This document shows positions 5,123 to 5,276 of a DNA stretch of 5,276 bases, in pieces (within the stretch, counting starts at the first letter, position 1; the number at the start of each line of letters is the position of its first letter). Both the position numbers and the translations under genes were made by a program. Source of the DNA: Halieaceae bacterium (GTDB lineage Bacteria > Pseudomonadota > Gammaproteobacteria > Pseudomonadales > Halieaceae). The DNA is taken from the NCBI GenBank assembly GCA_003523185.1, contig DPGN01000038.1, forward strand, positions 1 to 5,276, given 5' to 3'. The notes beneath the pieces are model-generated. The model was given only the letters and a program-made list of their open reading frames with translations, searched no databases and was not told where the DNA came from.

Positions 5123-5276
5123 ACAGTATGGTCGAGTTTTACCAGCCACAAGCAGACTTTGGCACACCCAGTTCAAAGTCCACTGAGCTTGTGACCTTGT
5201 CTATCGATGGGCGGGATGTTTCAGTCCCTGTGGGCACCTCAGTTATGCGTGCAGCTTTTGAGGCTGGCATTAAGGT
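5119..5276 (+). CDS. fdsA: NAD-dependent formate dehydrogenase catalytic alpha subunit, N-terminal fragment
   Basis: The first 52 residues of the large subunit; the gene runs off the right edge. The full protein would bind the bis-MGD molybdenum cofactor, where formate is oxidised to CO2, and several Fe-S clusters. What is visible is the start of the NuoG-like 2Fe-2S ferredoxin domain: VTLSIDGRDVSVPVGTSVMR (25-44), then AAFEAGIKV. The cluster cysteines lie beyond the window. The start is taken as GTG at 5119, which overlaps the fdsB stop as GTGA and has GAGG at 5108-5111 seven bases before it; an in-frame ATG at 5128 is the alternative. From this fragment alone NuoG or HoxU could not be excluded. 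The call depends on the fdsG-fdsB context and on the SVMRAA wording, which I recall as typical of FdsA. Confidence 0.85.
   Translation, partial: MNSMVEFYQPQADFGTPSSKSTELVTLSIDGRDVSVPVGTSVMRAAFEAGIK

Noticed and set aside
1..5276. CRISPR array, insertion sequence or phage remnant
   Set aside because: No regularly spaced repeats, transposase or integrase-like protein, or long terminal inverted repeats are visible on either strand.

Overview
The window looks like ordinary chromosome from a Gram-negative, probably gammaproteobacterial, bacterium. This rests on an arginine tRNA with an encoded CCA end, a Bcr/CflA-type drug exporter, a twin-arginine (Tat) secreted hydrolase, and an operon for a NAD-dependent molybdenum formate dehydrogenase of the FdsGBA type. 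Base composition looks moderate, near half G+C by eye (not computed). The lineage cannot be fixed further from the sequence alone.

Layout. On the minus strand, positions 849 down to 1 hold a two-gene unit: an unrecognised 117-residue protein, then the N-terminal 166 residues of a Bcr/CflA family MFS transporter that runs off the left edge. The two overlap by four bases. On the plus strand, a tRNA-Arg (anticodon UCG) lies at 978-1054, with a plausible stable-RNA promoter before it and a clean intrinsic terminator after it. A gene-free stretch (1087-1288) follows, rich in short palindromes and containing an inverted copy of part of the tRNA T-arm. Next come a Tat-exported dienelactone-hydrolase-family protein (1289-2155) and, 45 bases later, an SRAP/YedK-type abasic-site DNA-protein crosslinking protein (2201-2812).

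A 247-base intergenic region (2813-3059), with an inverted repeat and a possible promoter, leads into the formate dehydrogenase operon: fdsG (3060-3560), fdsB (3557-5122) and the first 52 codons of fdsA (from 5119). Each junction is a four-base overlap (ATGA, GTGA), so the subunits are probably translated in a coupled way. FdsG (2Fe-2S) and FdsB (FMN, 4Fe-4S, NAD site) form the diaphorase part. FdsA, which would carry the molybdenum cofactor, passes electrons from formate to it, giving CO2 and NADH.

Most of the window is conventional. The points most worth a second look are: a QGALF sequence at the extreme C-terminus of the SRAP protein that fits the DnaN sliding-clamp binding motif; a 13-base inverted copy of the tRNA T-arm just past its terminator; and a 13-base direct repeat at nearly the same distance upstream of two plus-strand genes. 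No CRISPR array, insertion sequence or clearly new multi-gene system was found.
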